Shown here piece by piece: positions 52,260 through 61,929 of a DNA stretch of 64,000 nt; position 1 is the stretch's first letter, and each line of letters begins with the position of its first letter. This stretch comes from Ferruginibacter sp. (GTDB lineage: Bacteria > Bacteroidota > Bacteroidia > Chitinophagales > Chitinophagaceae): positions 186,001 through 250,000 of the forward strand of contig JANYGZ010000016.1 of NCBI GenBank assembly GCA_025362235.1, read 5' to 3'. The notes under the pieces were generated by a model. The model ran no database searches, was not told where the DNA came from, and was given only the letters and a program-made list of their open reading frames with translations. The position numbers were made by a program, and so were the translations under genes.

Positions 52260-55054
52260 TTGAAAAACGAAAAACTGACACGGAAAGAAATCATCGACAC
52301 CCGACTTAAACAAGCCGGTTGGGATGTTAATGACCGGACTCAGATTGTTGAGGAGTTTGATATAATTGTTGACATAAATCTAGTTCAAGAAGCTGCGACA
52401 CCCTACGGTGGTAGGCAATTCAGCGATTATGTTTTATTAGCCAAAGACGGAAAACCTCTAGCGGTTGTTGAAGCAAAAAAATCTACAGTCGATGCTAATA
52501 TTGGAAAAGAACAAGCAAAGCAATACTGTTTCAATATTCAAAAACAATTTGGAGGCGAACTTCCTTTTTGCTTTTATACAAACGGACACGACATTTTCTT
52601 TTGGGACTTAGATAACTACCCACCTAAAAAAGTTTATGGTTTTCCAACACGGGACGACCTTGAACGATATACATACATACGACAAAAACGAAAATCACTT
52701 TCAGGCGAATTCATAAACACAAAGATTGCAGGAAGAGATTATCAGATTGGTGCTATACGTGCAGTTTTAGAGGCAGTTGAAAAAAGAAAAAGAAGATTTT
52801 TGTTGGTTATGCTACCGGAACTGGTAAGACCCGTACTTGTATCGCTTTAGTTGATGCCTTAATGCGGACTGGCTGGGCAGAAAGAGTTTTGTTTTTAGTA
52901 GACAGGATTGCATTGCGTGACCAAACTCTTGATGCATTCAAAGAACATTTACCAAATGAGCCACGATGGCCTAAGCAAGCGGAAAAGGAAATTGCGAAGG
53001 ATAGAAGAATTTATGTTTCCACTTATCCAACAATGTTGAATGTAATTCGCAATGAAGAAAAAACATTAAGCCCACATTTCTTTGATTTGGTAGTAGTGGA
53101 CGAAAGTCATAGGAGTATTTATAACACCTATCAGGAAGTTTTAGATTATTTCAACACGATTACACTTGGCTTAACCGCAACGCCAACAGATGTAATTGAC
53201 CACAATACATTTCAACTATTTGAAACAGAAAATGGCGTTCCTACTTACGCTTACTCGTATGACGAAGCAGTAAATCATATTCCACCATACTTGTGCAATT
53301 TTCAGGTAATGAAAATTAAAACCAAGTTTCAAACAGAAGGAATTAGTAAAAGAACAATTGCTCTTGAAGACCAAAAGAAACTAATACTTGAAGGAAAAGA
53401 AATTGAAGAAATAAATTATGAAGGCACAGAATTAGAGAAGAAAGTCATCAACAAAGGTACTAATGCTTTGATAGTTCGTGAGTTCATGGAAGAAAGCATA
53501 AAAGATGCCAATGGTGTTTTGCCAGGCAAAACAATTTTCTTTTGTGCCACCAAAGCACATGCAAGACGCATGGAAGAAATATTCGATTCTTTGTATCCCG
53601 AGTATAAAGGCGAATTAGCAAAAGTATTGGTAAGCGAAGACCCAAGAGTTTATGGTAAAGGTGGGTTGCTTGACCAATTCACAAATAACAACATGCCACG
53701 AATTGCTTTAAGTGTAGATATGTTAGATACTGGTATTGATGTAAGAGAATTGGTAAATCTTGTTTTTGCAAAACCTGTTTACAGTTACACTAAGTTTTGG
53801 CAGATGATAGGTAGAGGAACCAGATTGCTGGAGCCTGAAAAAATAAAGCCCTGGTGTACTGAAAAAGATGGCTTTCTGATTTTAGATTGTTGGGATAATT
53901 TTGAATACTTCAAATTAAATCCCAGGGGTAAAGAACTAAAAAGCCAAATCCCTTTGCCAGTCCGTTTATTTGGTGTTCGTTTAGAAAAAATTGAAAAAGC
54001 AATTGAGTTAAATGAAACAGGAATTACTACCAAAGAAATTAAAAAACTGCGACAACAAATTACTACGCTTCCACAAAACTCAATTGTAATTTTAGATGCT
54101 AAACACGAATTACAGAGAGTAGAAGATGAAAACTTCTGGAATCATTTATCGGCTGACAAAATCGAATTTTTAAAGGCAGTTGTAAAACCATTATTCAGAA
54201 CTGTTTCTGATACTGATTTCAAAGCAATGCGGTTTGAAAAAGATATCGTGGAAGTTTCGCTTGCTAAACTATCAGCTGAAAAAGTAAAATTTGAAACACT
54301 TAAAGACAGCATCGTTGAAGAAATTGCTGAGTTGCCTTTGTCTGTAAACATCATTGCTAAAGAAGGTGAACTTATCAGGCAATCACAAGCAAATCATTAT
54401 TGGTCAACAATTACAGAAGAAAAACTGGATGAACTGATTGAAAAAATTGCTCCTTTAATGCGATTTAGAGAAGCCATTGTACCGCTTGGCCCTGCTAAAT
54501 TTAATTTTAAAGATTTGATAGTTGAAAAAGAATATGTGGAATTTGGCCCACAACACGAAGCATTGAGCATTGCCAAATACCGGGAGTTAGTGGAGCTGAA
54601 AGTAAATGAACTACTAACAGGTAATGCGCTGCTGCAAAAAATAAAAGAAGGAAAAGAAATTACCCCCTCCGAAGCGGAACAACTGGCAGAAGAGTTACAC
54701 AATGAACATCCACATATCACCATTGATTTATTGCGGAGAGTGTACAACCATCGCAAAGCCCAATTGGTACAGTTTATAAAACATATCCTGGGTATTGAAA
54801 TATTAGAATCATTCAATGAAACCGTTTCAAAGGCATTTGATGAATTTATTTCAAAACACAGTTACTTAAGCAGCCGCCAGTTGCAGTTTATGGATTTATT
54901 GCGCAATTTTATTGTAGAAAAAGGCGAATTGCAAAAACGGAATTTAATTGAATCTCCTTTTACTTTAATTCATCCGCAAGGTATCAGGGGCGTTTTTAGT
55001 ACTGCGGAAATTGAGGAGATATTGGTGTTTACAGAAAAGTTGACGGCAGCGTAA
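52260..55054 (+). pseudogene. hsdR: Type I restriction endonuclease R subunit, single frameshift at Walker A
   Basis: ORF 52260-52850 (HsdR_N, SDYVLLAKDGKPLAVVEAKK) and ORF 52862-55054 (LVVVDESHRSI, TATPTDVIDHNT, MIGRGTRLL). Restoring one G at about 52811 (atg-ct to atg-gct) reads FLLVMATGTGKTRTCIALVDALMRTGW. Confidence 0.9.
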
Positions 55055-55060
55055 TAATAA

Positions 55061-55088
55061 TTAAACACATCGAATTCGATGTGTTTAA
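55061..55088. repeat. Perfect 28-bp palindrome TTAAACACATCGAATTCGATGTGTTTAA
   Basis: Sequence equals its own reverse complement; sits between hsdR stop and the KilA-N gene. Confidence 0.9.
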
Positions 55089-55121
55089 AGGTAACGGATT
55101 CGACACCTTTAAAAAAAAGAA

Positions 55122-55940
55122 ATGAGTAAGAGCAAAATAGTTAATGTAAAAGGAACAAAAGTTACCATCATTGCTGAAGGTGAAAATGATTTTATCAGTT
55201 TAACAGATATGACTGCCAGTTTCATTGAAGGTAGTGGATTAATTGGTAAATGGATTACAACTAAAAACACTCTTGAGTATCTTGCTATTTGGGAATCTAT
55301 AAACAATCCAAACTTCAATTACCCCGAATTCGGGGTAATTGAAAAAGAAGCGGGTGTAAACAGATTCATTATGTCTGTAGGGCAATGGATAAGCAGAACA
55401 AGTGCAAATGGATTAATTGTTAAAGCGGGTAGATTTGGAGGCACTTATGCTCATAAAGATATTGTGTTTCATTTTGCTATGTGGCTAAGTCCTGAGTTTC
55501 AGATTTACTTAATTAGAGAAATCCAACGCCTTAAATCGGATGAAAATGACCGCCTAAAATTGAACTGGAACCTGCAACGCACTTTGGCCAAAGTTAATTA
55601 CCATATTCATACAGATGCTATCAAAGAAAACTTAATTCCTAAAGAATTAAATAAGCAACAGGTAAACTATGTATATGCAAACGAAGCAGACTTATTAAAT
55701 GTTGCCTTGTTTGGAATTACAGCAAAACAATGGCGTGATGCTAACCCTAAAGCGACAGGTAATATCAGGGATGAAGCTACAATTGAACAATTAGTCGTAC
55801 TCTCCAATCTCGAAAGCATCAATGCCGTTTTAATACACCAGGGGTTGCAGCAGGGCGAAAGGCTTTTGCAACTCAATAAAATTGCCATCACACAAATGAA
55901 ATCATTGGTAAACAACAGCCAGCTAAAAAAATTAAAATAA
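55122..55940 (+). CDS. KilA-N domain-containing protein
   Basis: DFISLTDMTASF...LIGKWITTKNTLEYLAIWESINNPNFN; GRFGGTYAHKDIVFHFAMWLSPEFQIYLIREIQRLK. Confidence 0.9.
   Translation: MSKSKIVNVKGTKVTIIAEGENDFISLTDMTASFIEGSGLIGKWITTKNTLEYLAIWESINNPNFNYPEFGVIEKEAGVNRFIMSVGQWISRTSANGLIVKAGRFGGTYAHKDIVFHFAMWLSPEFQIYLIREIQRLKSDENDRLKLNWNLQRTLAKVNYHIHTDAIKENLIPKELNKQQVNYVYANEADLLNVALFGITAKQWRDANPKATGNIRDEATIEQLVVLSNLESINAVLIHQGLQQGERLLQLNKIAITQMKSLVNNSQLKKLK
55314..55343. repeat. Perfect 30-bp palindrome inside the KilA-N CDS (TTCAATTACCCCGAATTCGGGGTAATTGAA)
   Basis: Sequence equals its own reverse complement; encodes NYPEFGVIE. Confidence 0.9.
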
Positions 55941-55941
55941 A

Positions 55942-56518
55942 GTCTGAACTATGATTTTTGTGATTAAATGATTACCATGATTACAAATTAATTTTAGTTC
56001 ACTATCAAATTATAACATTCAAATCACACCAATCAAAAAAATCAAGCAAATCATAGTTAAGATATGATTAACGAACGATACAAATATTCTGAATTAACAT
56101 CTAAAATAATTGGCTGTGCTATAGAAGTGCATAAGAGGCTTGGTAATGGTTTTCAGGAAGTAATTTATCAAAGAGCTTTAGCAATAGAATTACAATTAGC
56201 CGCTATCGCTTTTCAAAAAGAATTTGAAATGCCCATATTTTACAGGGATGAACACATTGGAACAAGAAGAGTAGATTTTTTAGTAGAAGGGATTATCTCT
56301 GTTGAATTAAAAGCAATCTCAAAATTAGAAGATGTTCATTTTGCCCAGGCCATTAATTATTTAGAAGCCTATAATGTAGAAATAGGCCTGCTAATAAACT
56401 TTGGCGAAAACAGCCTTATTTTTAAAAGACTAACCAACAAAAAATTTAAACCACCACCAACCAACAAGCCCTAAAAAATCATATCAATCACAACAATCAA
56501 AAAAATCATAGTTCAGAC
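55942..56518. mobile_element. Inverted-repeat-bounded cassette carrying a GxxExxY gene
   Basis: Perfect 18-bp terminal inverted repeats GTCTGAACTATGATTTTT (55942-55959) and AAAAATCATAGTTCAGAC (56501-56518); extra internal copy AAATCATAGTT at 56048-56058. Confidence 0.6.
56064..56474 (+). CDS. GxxExxY protein (PD-(D/E)XK_3-like)
   Basis: GNGFQEVIY matches GxxExxY; RRVDFLVEGIISVELKA matches the D...ExK nuclease-fold pattern. Confidence 0.9.
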   Translation: MINERYKYSELTSKIIGCAIEVHKRLGNGFQEVIYQRALAIELQLAAIAFQKEFEMPIFYRDEHIGTRRVDFLVEGIISVELKAISKLEDVHFAQAINYLEAYNVEIGLLINFGENSLIFKRLTNKKFKPPPTNKP

Positions 56519-56521
56519 AAC

Positions 56522-58102
56522 ATGCTCAACCCAACAATAAAATCAAAAGTAGATGCCCTGTGGGATAAGTTTTGGAGTGGCGGTATCAGCAACCCTCTCA
56601 ACGCCATTGAGCAAATTACTTACCTGCTTTTTATAAAACAGTTAGACGAAAACGATGCAGCCGAAATTCGCAATGCCGAATTTACAGGAGATACTTACAA
56701 ATCTATATTTAAAGGGATTTATTTTCCGCCGGGTGTAGATAAAACCATTAAAACAAATGGCGTTAAAAAAGAAGACCTGCGCTGGAGTGCCGTTAACCAC
56801 GGGCCTACCGATGTAATTTTTCAAAGAATGCAAAGCCAGGTTTTTCCTTTTATAAAAGAACTGGGCGAAGCAGGCTCTTCATTTGCCCGGCACATGCAAA
56901 ATGCCGTATTCTTAATTCCCAAGCCTTCTTTGTTAAAGGAAGCCATGGATACTATTGACCAGTTGTACGATGAAATAAGTAAGGAAGACCGCTTTACCAA
57001 TACGCAGGGCGATGTGTACGAATACCTGCTGAGCCAGTTGAACCAGGCCGGCAAAAACGGCCAGTTTAGAACACCGGGGCATATTATAGAAATGATGGTA
57101 GAGCTGGTAGAACCCAAACTTGGCGAACGCATTGCCGACCCGGCCTGTGGCACATCGGGTTTTTTATTGGCGAGCCTGCTGTACATTAATACCCAGTTTA
57201 CCAGCAAAAAATACCAGCAGCAGGATGAGAATGGTTTTATGAGAGGCACCATGGCTGATAAACTGGTAAAAGATACTGCCAAAGAAATTTTGCAAACCGA
57301 TACTTTTTATGGGTTTGATATAGACCCTACCATGATACGCCTTGGGCTGATGAACCTAATGATGCATGGCATTAAAAACCCAAAAATTGAGTACACCGAT
57401 ACACTCAGTAAATTTTATAACGAGGAAAACCTGTACCACAAAGTATTAGCCAACCCACCCTTTACCGGCAGTATAGACAAAGGCGAACTGAATACCAGCT
57501 TTAGCATTAGCACCACCAAAAGCGAATTACTTTTTGTAGAACGTATTTATAAAATGCTGCGCATGGGTGGCACCGCCGCAGTGGTAGTGCCGCAAGGTGT
57601 ATTGTTTGGCAGCGGCAATGCCTTTAAAGATTTGCGAAAACTGATTATAGACAATTGCGAACTGCAGGCTGTAATAAGTATGCCCAGCGGGGTTTTTAAA
57701 CCTTATGCAGGCGTGGCCACCGCTATATTGATATTTACCAAAGGTGGCAGCACAGAACAAGTTTGGTTTTACGAAATGCAAAGCGATGGCAAAAGCCTGG
57801 ATGATAAACGCAACGAGCTGTTTTTATCGGATGGCAAACGGGACTTTGGCGACTTGCATAAAATAGTAACCGTCTTTAAGGCAAAACATACCCCAAAAGC
57901 AAACGACCGCAAACTGCAATACTTCTTTGTGCCTAAAAAAGAAATAGAAGAAAACGGCTACGATCTTAGCCTGAGTAAATACAAAGAAGAAGTGTATGAA
58001 GAAGTGCTGTACAAAGAGCCAACTGCGATTTTTGAAAAACTAAAAGCGCTGGAGAATGAAATACAAATTGGATTGAATGAACTTAAAAAGTTGGTGGTAT
58101 GA
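56522..58102 (+). CDS. hsdM: Type I restriction-modification DNA methyltransferase subunit M
   Basis: GQFRTPGHIIEMMVELVEPKLGERIADPACGTSGFLLA; VLANPPFTGSID (NPPF motif). Confidence 0.95.
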   Translation: MLNPTIKSKVDALWDKFWSGGISNPLNAIEQITYLLFIKQLDENDAAEIRNAEFTGDTYKSIFKGIYFPPGVDKTIKTNGVKKEDLRWSAVNHGPTDVIFQRMQSQVFPFIKELGEAGSSFARHMQNAVFLIPKPSLLKEAMDTIDQLYDEISKEDRFTNTQGDVYEYLLSQLNQAGKNGQFRTPGHIIEMMVELVEPKLGERIADPACGTSGFLLASLLYINTQFTSKKYQQQDENGFMRGTMADKLVKDTAKEILQTDTFYGFDIDPTMIRLGLMNLMMHGIKNPKIEYTDTLSKFYNEENLYHKVLANPPFTGSIDKGELNTSFSISTTKSELLFVERIYKMLRMGGTAAVVVPQGVLFGSGNAFKDLRKLIIDNCELQAVISMPSGVFKPYAGVATAILIFTKGGSTEQVWFYEMQSDGKSLDDKRNELFLSDGKRDFGDLHKIVTVFKAKHTPKANDRKLQYFFVPKKEIEENGYDLSLSKYKEEVYEEVLYKEPTAIFEKLKALENEIQIGLNELKKLVV

Positions 58103-59379
58103 GGTTAGTGAAATTAGAAGACATAATCAAAATTCAAATTGGGAAAACGCCACAAAGAGATACTAAAGAATATTGGGGTGAGGGTTATCCATGGGTGAGT
58201 ATTGCAGATTTAAAAACAAGAACAATCTTAAAAACTAAAGAGCAAATTACCAAATTAGCTGTAAACGAATGTGGTTGTAAATTAATACCAAAAGGAACGC
58301 TGTTAATGAGTTTTAAATTAAGTATTGGCAAGTTGGCATTTGCAGGAATGGATTTATTTACTAATGAAGCAATTTGTGGTTTAACGATTCTTAATAAACA
58401 TAAAGTCTATCCAGATTTTTTATTTTACGCTTTAAAGAATACAAACTTACTGGGTTCTAATGTTGCTGTAATGGGAGCTACATTAAATACGAAGTCGTTA
58501 AACGAACTTAAAATACCAATCCCCGAAACCCTCGCCAAACAAATACAAATAGCTACCATACTCGGCCAGGCCGAAAAGCTAATAGCCCAGCGCAAACAAA
58601 GCATTGCCCTGCTGGATGAATTTTTGAAAAGTACTTTTTTGGAGATGTTTGGAGACCCGGTTAGGAATGAGAAGGGATGGGAGAAAGTTATATTAGAAAA
58701 TGTTATTGATGATATTATTGCAGGTTCAAGTTATGGTGGAGAAATGAAAGGCTTTTTAGAAGAAAATGAATTAGGTGTTTTAAAAACTAGTGCAGTTACG
58801 TGGGGTACTTTTAATCCAAATGAATACAAGGCTGTTCAAAAAAAATTAATTACAAAAAAACTTATTCATCCAAAAAAAGGAGACTTGCTTTTCAGCAGAG
58901 CGAATACCAGAGAATTGGTTGGGGCTACTTGCATAGTGTTGGATGATTTTCCAAATTTATTTCTTCCAGATAAAATTTGGAAAATTCAATTGGTAAAAGA
59001 AAAAATTATCCAATATTATTTGCATTATTTATTACAAGATAAAAGTTTTAAAACTACACTAACTAATGATGCAACAGGCTCACATGGTTCAATGTTGAAT
59101 ATTTCGATGAGTACTTTACGACTGTTAATTTGCCCCCTTCCTCCACTCGAACTTCAAACCCAATTTGCCCAAGTAGTAGAAAAAACAGAAGCACTCAAAA
59201 CCCAATACAAAGCCAGTTTGCAGGAGTTGGAAAATCTCTTTGGCAGCCATAGCCAGAAAGCATTTAAAGGTGAGTTGGTAATGCCAAAGGTTTATGCAAT
59301 AGATGAGCCTGCGCTATCAGTAGCGGCAGAGCCAGAGCCGGAGTATGGTAAAGCAAGAAAGAAAAAATTGGAATATTGA
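58099..59379 (+). CDS. hsdS: Type I restriction-modification specificity subunit S
   Basis: Two target-recognition halves separated by helical repeats (QIQIATILGQAEKLIAQRKQSIALLDEFLKSTFLEMFGDP); 4-bp overlap with hsdM. Confidence 0.9.
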   Translation: MRLVKLEDIIKIQIGKTPQRDTKEYWGEGYPWVSIADLKTRTILKTKEQITKLAVNECGCKLIPKGTLLMSFKLSIGKLAFAGMDLFTNEAICGLTILNKHKVYPDFLFYALKNTNLLGSNVAVMGATLNTKSLNELKIPIPETLAKQIQIATILGQAEKLIAQRKQSIALLDEFLKSTFLEMFGDPVRNEKGWEKVILENVIDDIIAGSSYGGEMKGFLEENELGVLKTSAVTWGTFNPNEYKAVQKKLITKKLIHPKKGDLLFSRANTRELVGATCIVLDDFPNLFLPDKIWKIQLVKEKIIQYYLHYLLQDKSFKTTLTNDATGSHGSMLNISMSTLRLLICPLPPLELQTQFAQVVEKTEALKTQYKASLQELENLFGSHSQKAFKGELVMPKVYAIDEPALSVAAEPEPEYGKARKKKLEY

Positions 59380-59706
59380 ATTTACGGCGATAATGAGTTT
59401 GACAAATAGGATGATAAGAAGTTTTTAAAAATTCTCAGCCTTGGTTCGTGTTACGACCCAACTTCGCTTCAATAAAGTTCCCCGATGGTTTACAGTAAAA
59501 GAGTGCGAAGCAACGATGCATAATTAATAAACAAATGTTAGGTACAAAAATTTATACTTCCAGGATTAGTATGGAGACGTGGCAGGTGAGGACCGAACCA
59601 CGGGGGAGTAGTTTTAGATGATAGAAAATACACCAACCACGGATAAAGGATAGCGCACTTCATTACTTTACTATTACTAAAGATAATAGCGGGAAGAATA
59701 ATCCGC

Positions 59707-60255
59707 TTATAATTTCACGCCCGTGCTATCTTTTTTTACCGGGCCGGCAGGTGTTGTGTGTAAACTGTCTACGGGTGCAGCGGGTAGTTTTTGTTTCTGC
59801 TGAGAAGCATATCGCTTATAAGCCCTCAATTCGCTTGCATATTCATCGGTTGACCATTTTTCATCCATATCCTGGATGGCTATTAAATCACTGTCATTCT
59901 TTGGCGCAATAAGCGGTTGATTGTTTTTATATTGAGTGTTATAATCCGTTAACCGGTTTTGCAGTGCTATAATATGGTTTTTTGCTTTACTTTTTATGTC
60001 TGATTCTTTTACGCGTAGCACTATTACATTTAATCCGCTTATTTTTTCCTGCGTTGAGTATTTCTCAATTATTTTTTCCTGTTTTTTTTCACTATTGCCG
60101 CCTACAAGTGCCAACACTCCATGGGCCACAAGATTCGCACCCGCCACCACCTGAGCAAATACATTGGCTGTTTGAAAAACAAGCAGCATTATCATAATAA
60201 ACAAAAGCCTTCTTATTAGTTTCATTGAAAAGTATTTTAAGTTTTGGTAAATCAA
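59707..60255 (-). CDS. Hypothetical secreted protein
   Basis: N-terminal hydrophobic signal, 182 aa; no recognised family. Confidence 0.5.
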   Translation of the reverse strand: MIYQNLKYFSMKLIRRLLFIMIMLLVFQTANVFAQVVAGANLVAHGVLALVGGNSEKKQEKIIEKYSTQEKISGLNVIVLRVKESDIKSKAKNHIIALQNRLTDYNTQYKNNQPLIAPKNDSDLIAIQDMDEKWSTDEYASELRAYKRYASQQKQKLPAAPVDSLHTTPAGPVKKDSTGVKL

Positions 60256-60367
60256 TATTCCATAAAACTAAGAAATATTTACATTTTTTCAACCCCACAC
60301 CGGTACAAAAGAATTATACATTTTATTGCACTTAATTTGCGTAACCCTGGTTTAACACATAGGCACC

Positions 60368-60420
60368 CTGGAATTATCCGGAGGTACTATAAGTCTCCCT
60401 ATTACCAGGTGAAATGATTT
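60368..60420 (+). promoter_or_regulatory. Repeated upstream element, copy A (candidate ECF promoter)
   Basis: Ungapped match of about 40/53 to 61930-61982; shared CAGGTGAAATGATTT end. Confidence 0.5.
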
Positions 60421-60590
60421 AAACAATTGTAAAAGCACTGCTGTTAAGTGTATGATCTTTTTTATGCAGTACAAATGATCTGTGTTTATTTGATACAGGT
60501 AATTTTAAACAGATATTGTCTTTATAAAATAATTGGGCGCATATTTGGAGTCGGACAAGTTTTTTAGCAATAAGGATAACTTTTTTAATC

Positions 60591-61100
60591 ATGACAAAAA
60601 AAATCACCGGGACAGAAGAAGATCTCCGCTTGTCAGTTGCTATCAAGGAGGGTGATAAACAGGCGCTGGGCAGGGTATACGACAAGTATGCACCGGCACT
60701 GATGGGGCTTATCAGCAGGATAATACCCGTTGATAGTAGTGCAGAAGAGATCTTACAAACTACCTTTCTGCATACCTGGCATCAGATCGGTTCCTTTAAT
60801 GCGTCCGGGAGTTCCCTTTTTACCTGGCTGATGAATACTGCAAGGCAGTTGGCTATAGATAAGGTCCGGTCAGGGCAGGTACAGAACCCTCCTCAACACA
60901 ATCCCGTATATGAACACGCCACCAGCAATAATACTGAACAAATCATTCCGGAGCCTGTTCAAAAAATTATATTTGACATGGTGTATTACAAGGGGGAAAG
61001 CTGTGTGAAAGCTGCTGAGGCATTGGGTATGCCGGTAGAAGAAATTAAAAAGCATATAAGACTGGCCATTAAAAACATGATCAGCGTAAAGGTATTATGA
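60591..61100 (+). CDS. ECF-type RNA polymerase sigma-70 family factor
   Basis: YDKYAPALMGLISRIIPVDSSAEEILQTTFLHTWHQIGSF; LFTWLMNTARQLAIDKVR; region 4 GESCVKAAEALGMPVEEIKKHIRLAIKNM. Confidence 0.9.
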   Translation: MTKKITGTEEDLRLSVAIKEGDKQALGRVYDKYAPALMGLISRIIPVDSSAEEILQTTFLHTWHQIGSFNASGSSLFTWLMNTARQLAIDKVRSGQVQNPPQHNPVYEHATSNNTEQIIPEPVQKIIFDMVYYKGESCVKAAEALGMPVEEIKKHIRLAIKNMISVKVL

Positions 61101-61705
61101 AAAGAAGTAAGGAATATATCGAATCAGGTATACTGGAACAGTACGTTTTAGGATGTACGAGCCAGGCCGAATCAACGGAAGTACATCTGATGGCAGCCAC
61201 TGACCCGGCAATAAGGTTGGAAATAAAAGCGATTGGAGAAGCGCTGGAAGCGTATGCCATGGAGCATGCTGTTGAACCCAATCCGGTGATAAAGCCATTT
61301 TTACTGGCCACGATTGATTATACTGAAAGACTAAAAGGCGGTGAACCCGCCACTATGCCGCCTGTTCTAAATAAAAATTCTGTTATTGAAGATTACGCCC
61401 CCTGGCTGAACCGGAGTGATTTGTTAGTGCCTGATGATGATGACATTTTTGCAAAGATTATTGGCTACACTCCGGAAGCCGTTACTGCAATTGTGTGGAT
61501 AAAAGAATACGCACCGCACGAAGTTCATGATCATGAATTTGAAAAATTTCTCATCGTGGAAGGTACCTGCGATATTGTTGTAGGTGACGAAGTGCATGCA
61601 CTTGTGCCGGGAGATTATTTTGCCATACCACTTCACAAAAACCACCTGGTGAAAGTTACTTCCTCCATACCATGTAAAGTTATTTTGCAAAGAATAGCGG
61701 CGTAA
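61097..61705 (+). CDS. Putative anti-sigma factor with C-terminal cupin domain
   Basis: N-terminal YIESGILEQYVLGCTSQAESTEVHLMAATDPAIRLEIKAIGEALEAYA (anti-sigma-like); cupin EYAPHEVHDHEFEKFLIVEGTCDIVVGDEVHALVPGDYFAIPLHKNH; ATGA overlap with sigma gene. Confidence 0.75.
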   Translation: MKRSKEYIESGILEQYVLGCTSQAESTEVHLMAATDPAIRLEIKAIGEALEAYAMEHAVEPNPVIKPFLLATIDYTERLKGGEPATMPPVLNKNSVIEDYAPWLNRSDLLVPDDDDIFAKIIGYTPEAVTAIVWIKEYAPHEVHDHEFEKFLIVEGTCDIVVGDEVHALVPGDYFAIPLHKNHLVKVTSSIPCKVILQRIAA

Positions 61706-61929
61706 GTATTATGGTATCTTTAGTAGTAATATGTATTGGGCAATGTCATCAAGTTAACATTAATGATAAGGTGATTGAATTTTTGTTACGGCAAATAACA
61801 GGCCCACATTTTACAAAACATATTTATTAAACCGGGCCGCCATTCTTTTGTAAAAATCAATACTGTGCCTCATATCTTTAAAACCTGTGTCTCCCGGAGA
61901 TACCCCATCTGGTGCAAGCGGCTGATCGA

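Noticed and set aside
52772-52815. Programmed -1 ribosomal frameshift in hsdR (A-rich and T-rich tracts)
   Set aside because: Heptamers are not in the required zero-frame phase, and slipping there would lose the conserved LLVM residues before ATGTGKT; a one-base deletion explains the data better.
54397-54816. 139 aa minus-strand ORF opposite hsdR
   Set aside because: Serine-rich shadow translation of a conserved coding region.
56475-56518. Iterated AATCA tracts as a CRISPR-like array
   Set aside because: Units are too short, irregular and without spacers; better explained as ends of the GxxExxY cassette.
56821-57282. 153 aa minus-strand ORF opposite hsdM
   Set aside because: Shadow ORF inside the conserved methyltransferase gene.
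59380-59706. Possible attachment site or remnant after hsdS (acaaatgttaggt, gtgaggaccgaacc)
   Set aside because: Resembles generic Bacteroidota intergenic repeat text, but no second copy or clear structure could be established in this window.
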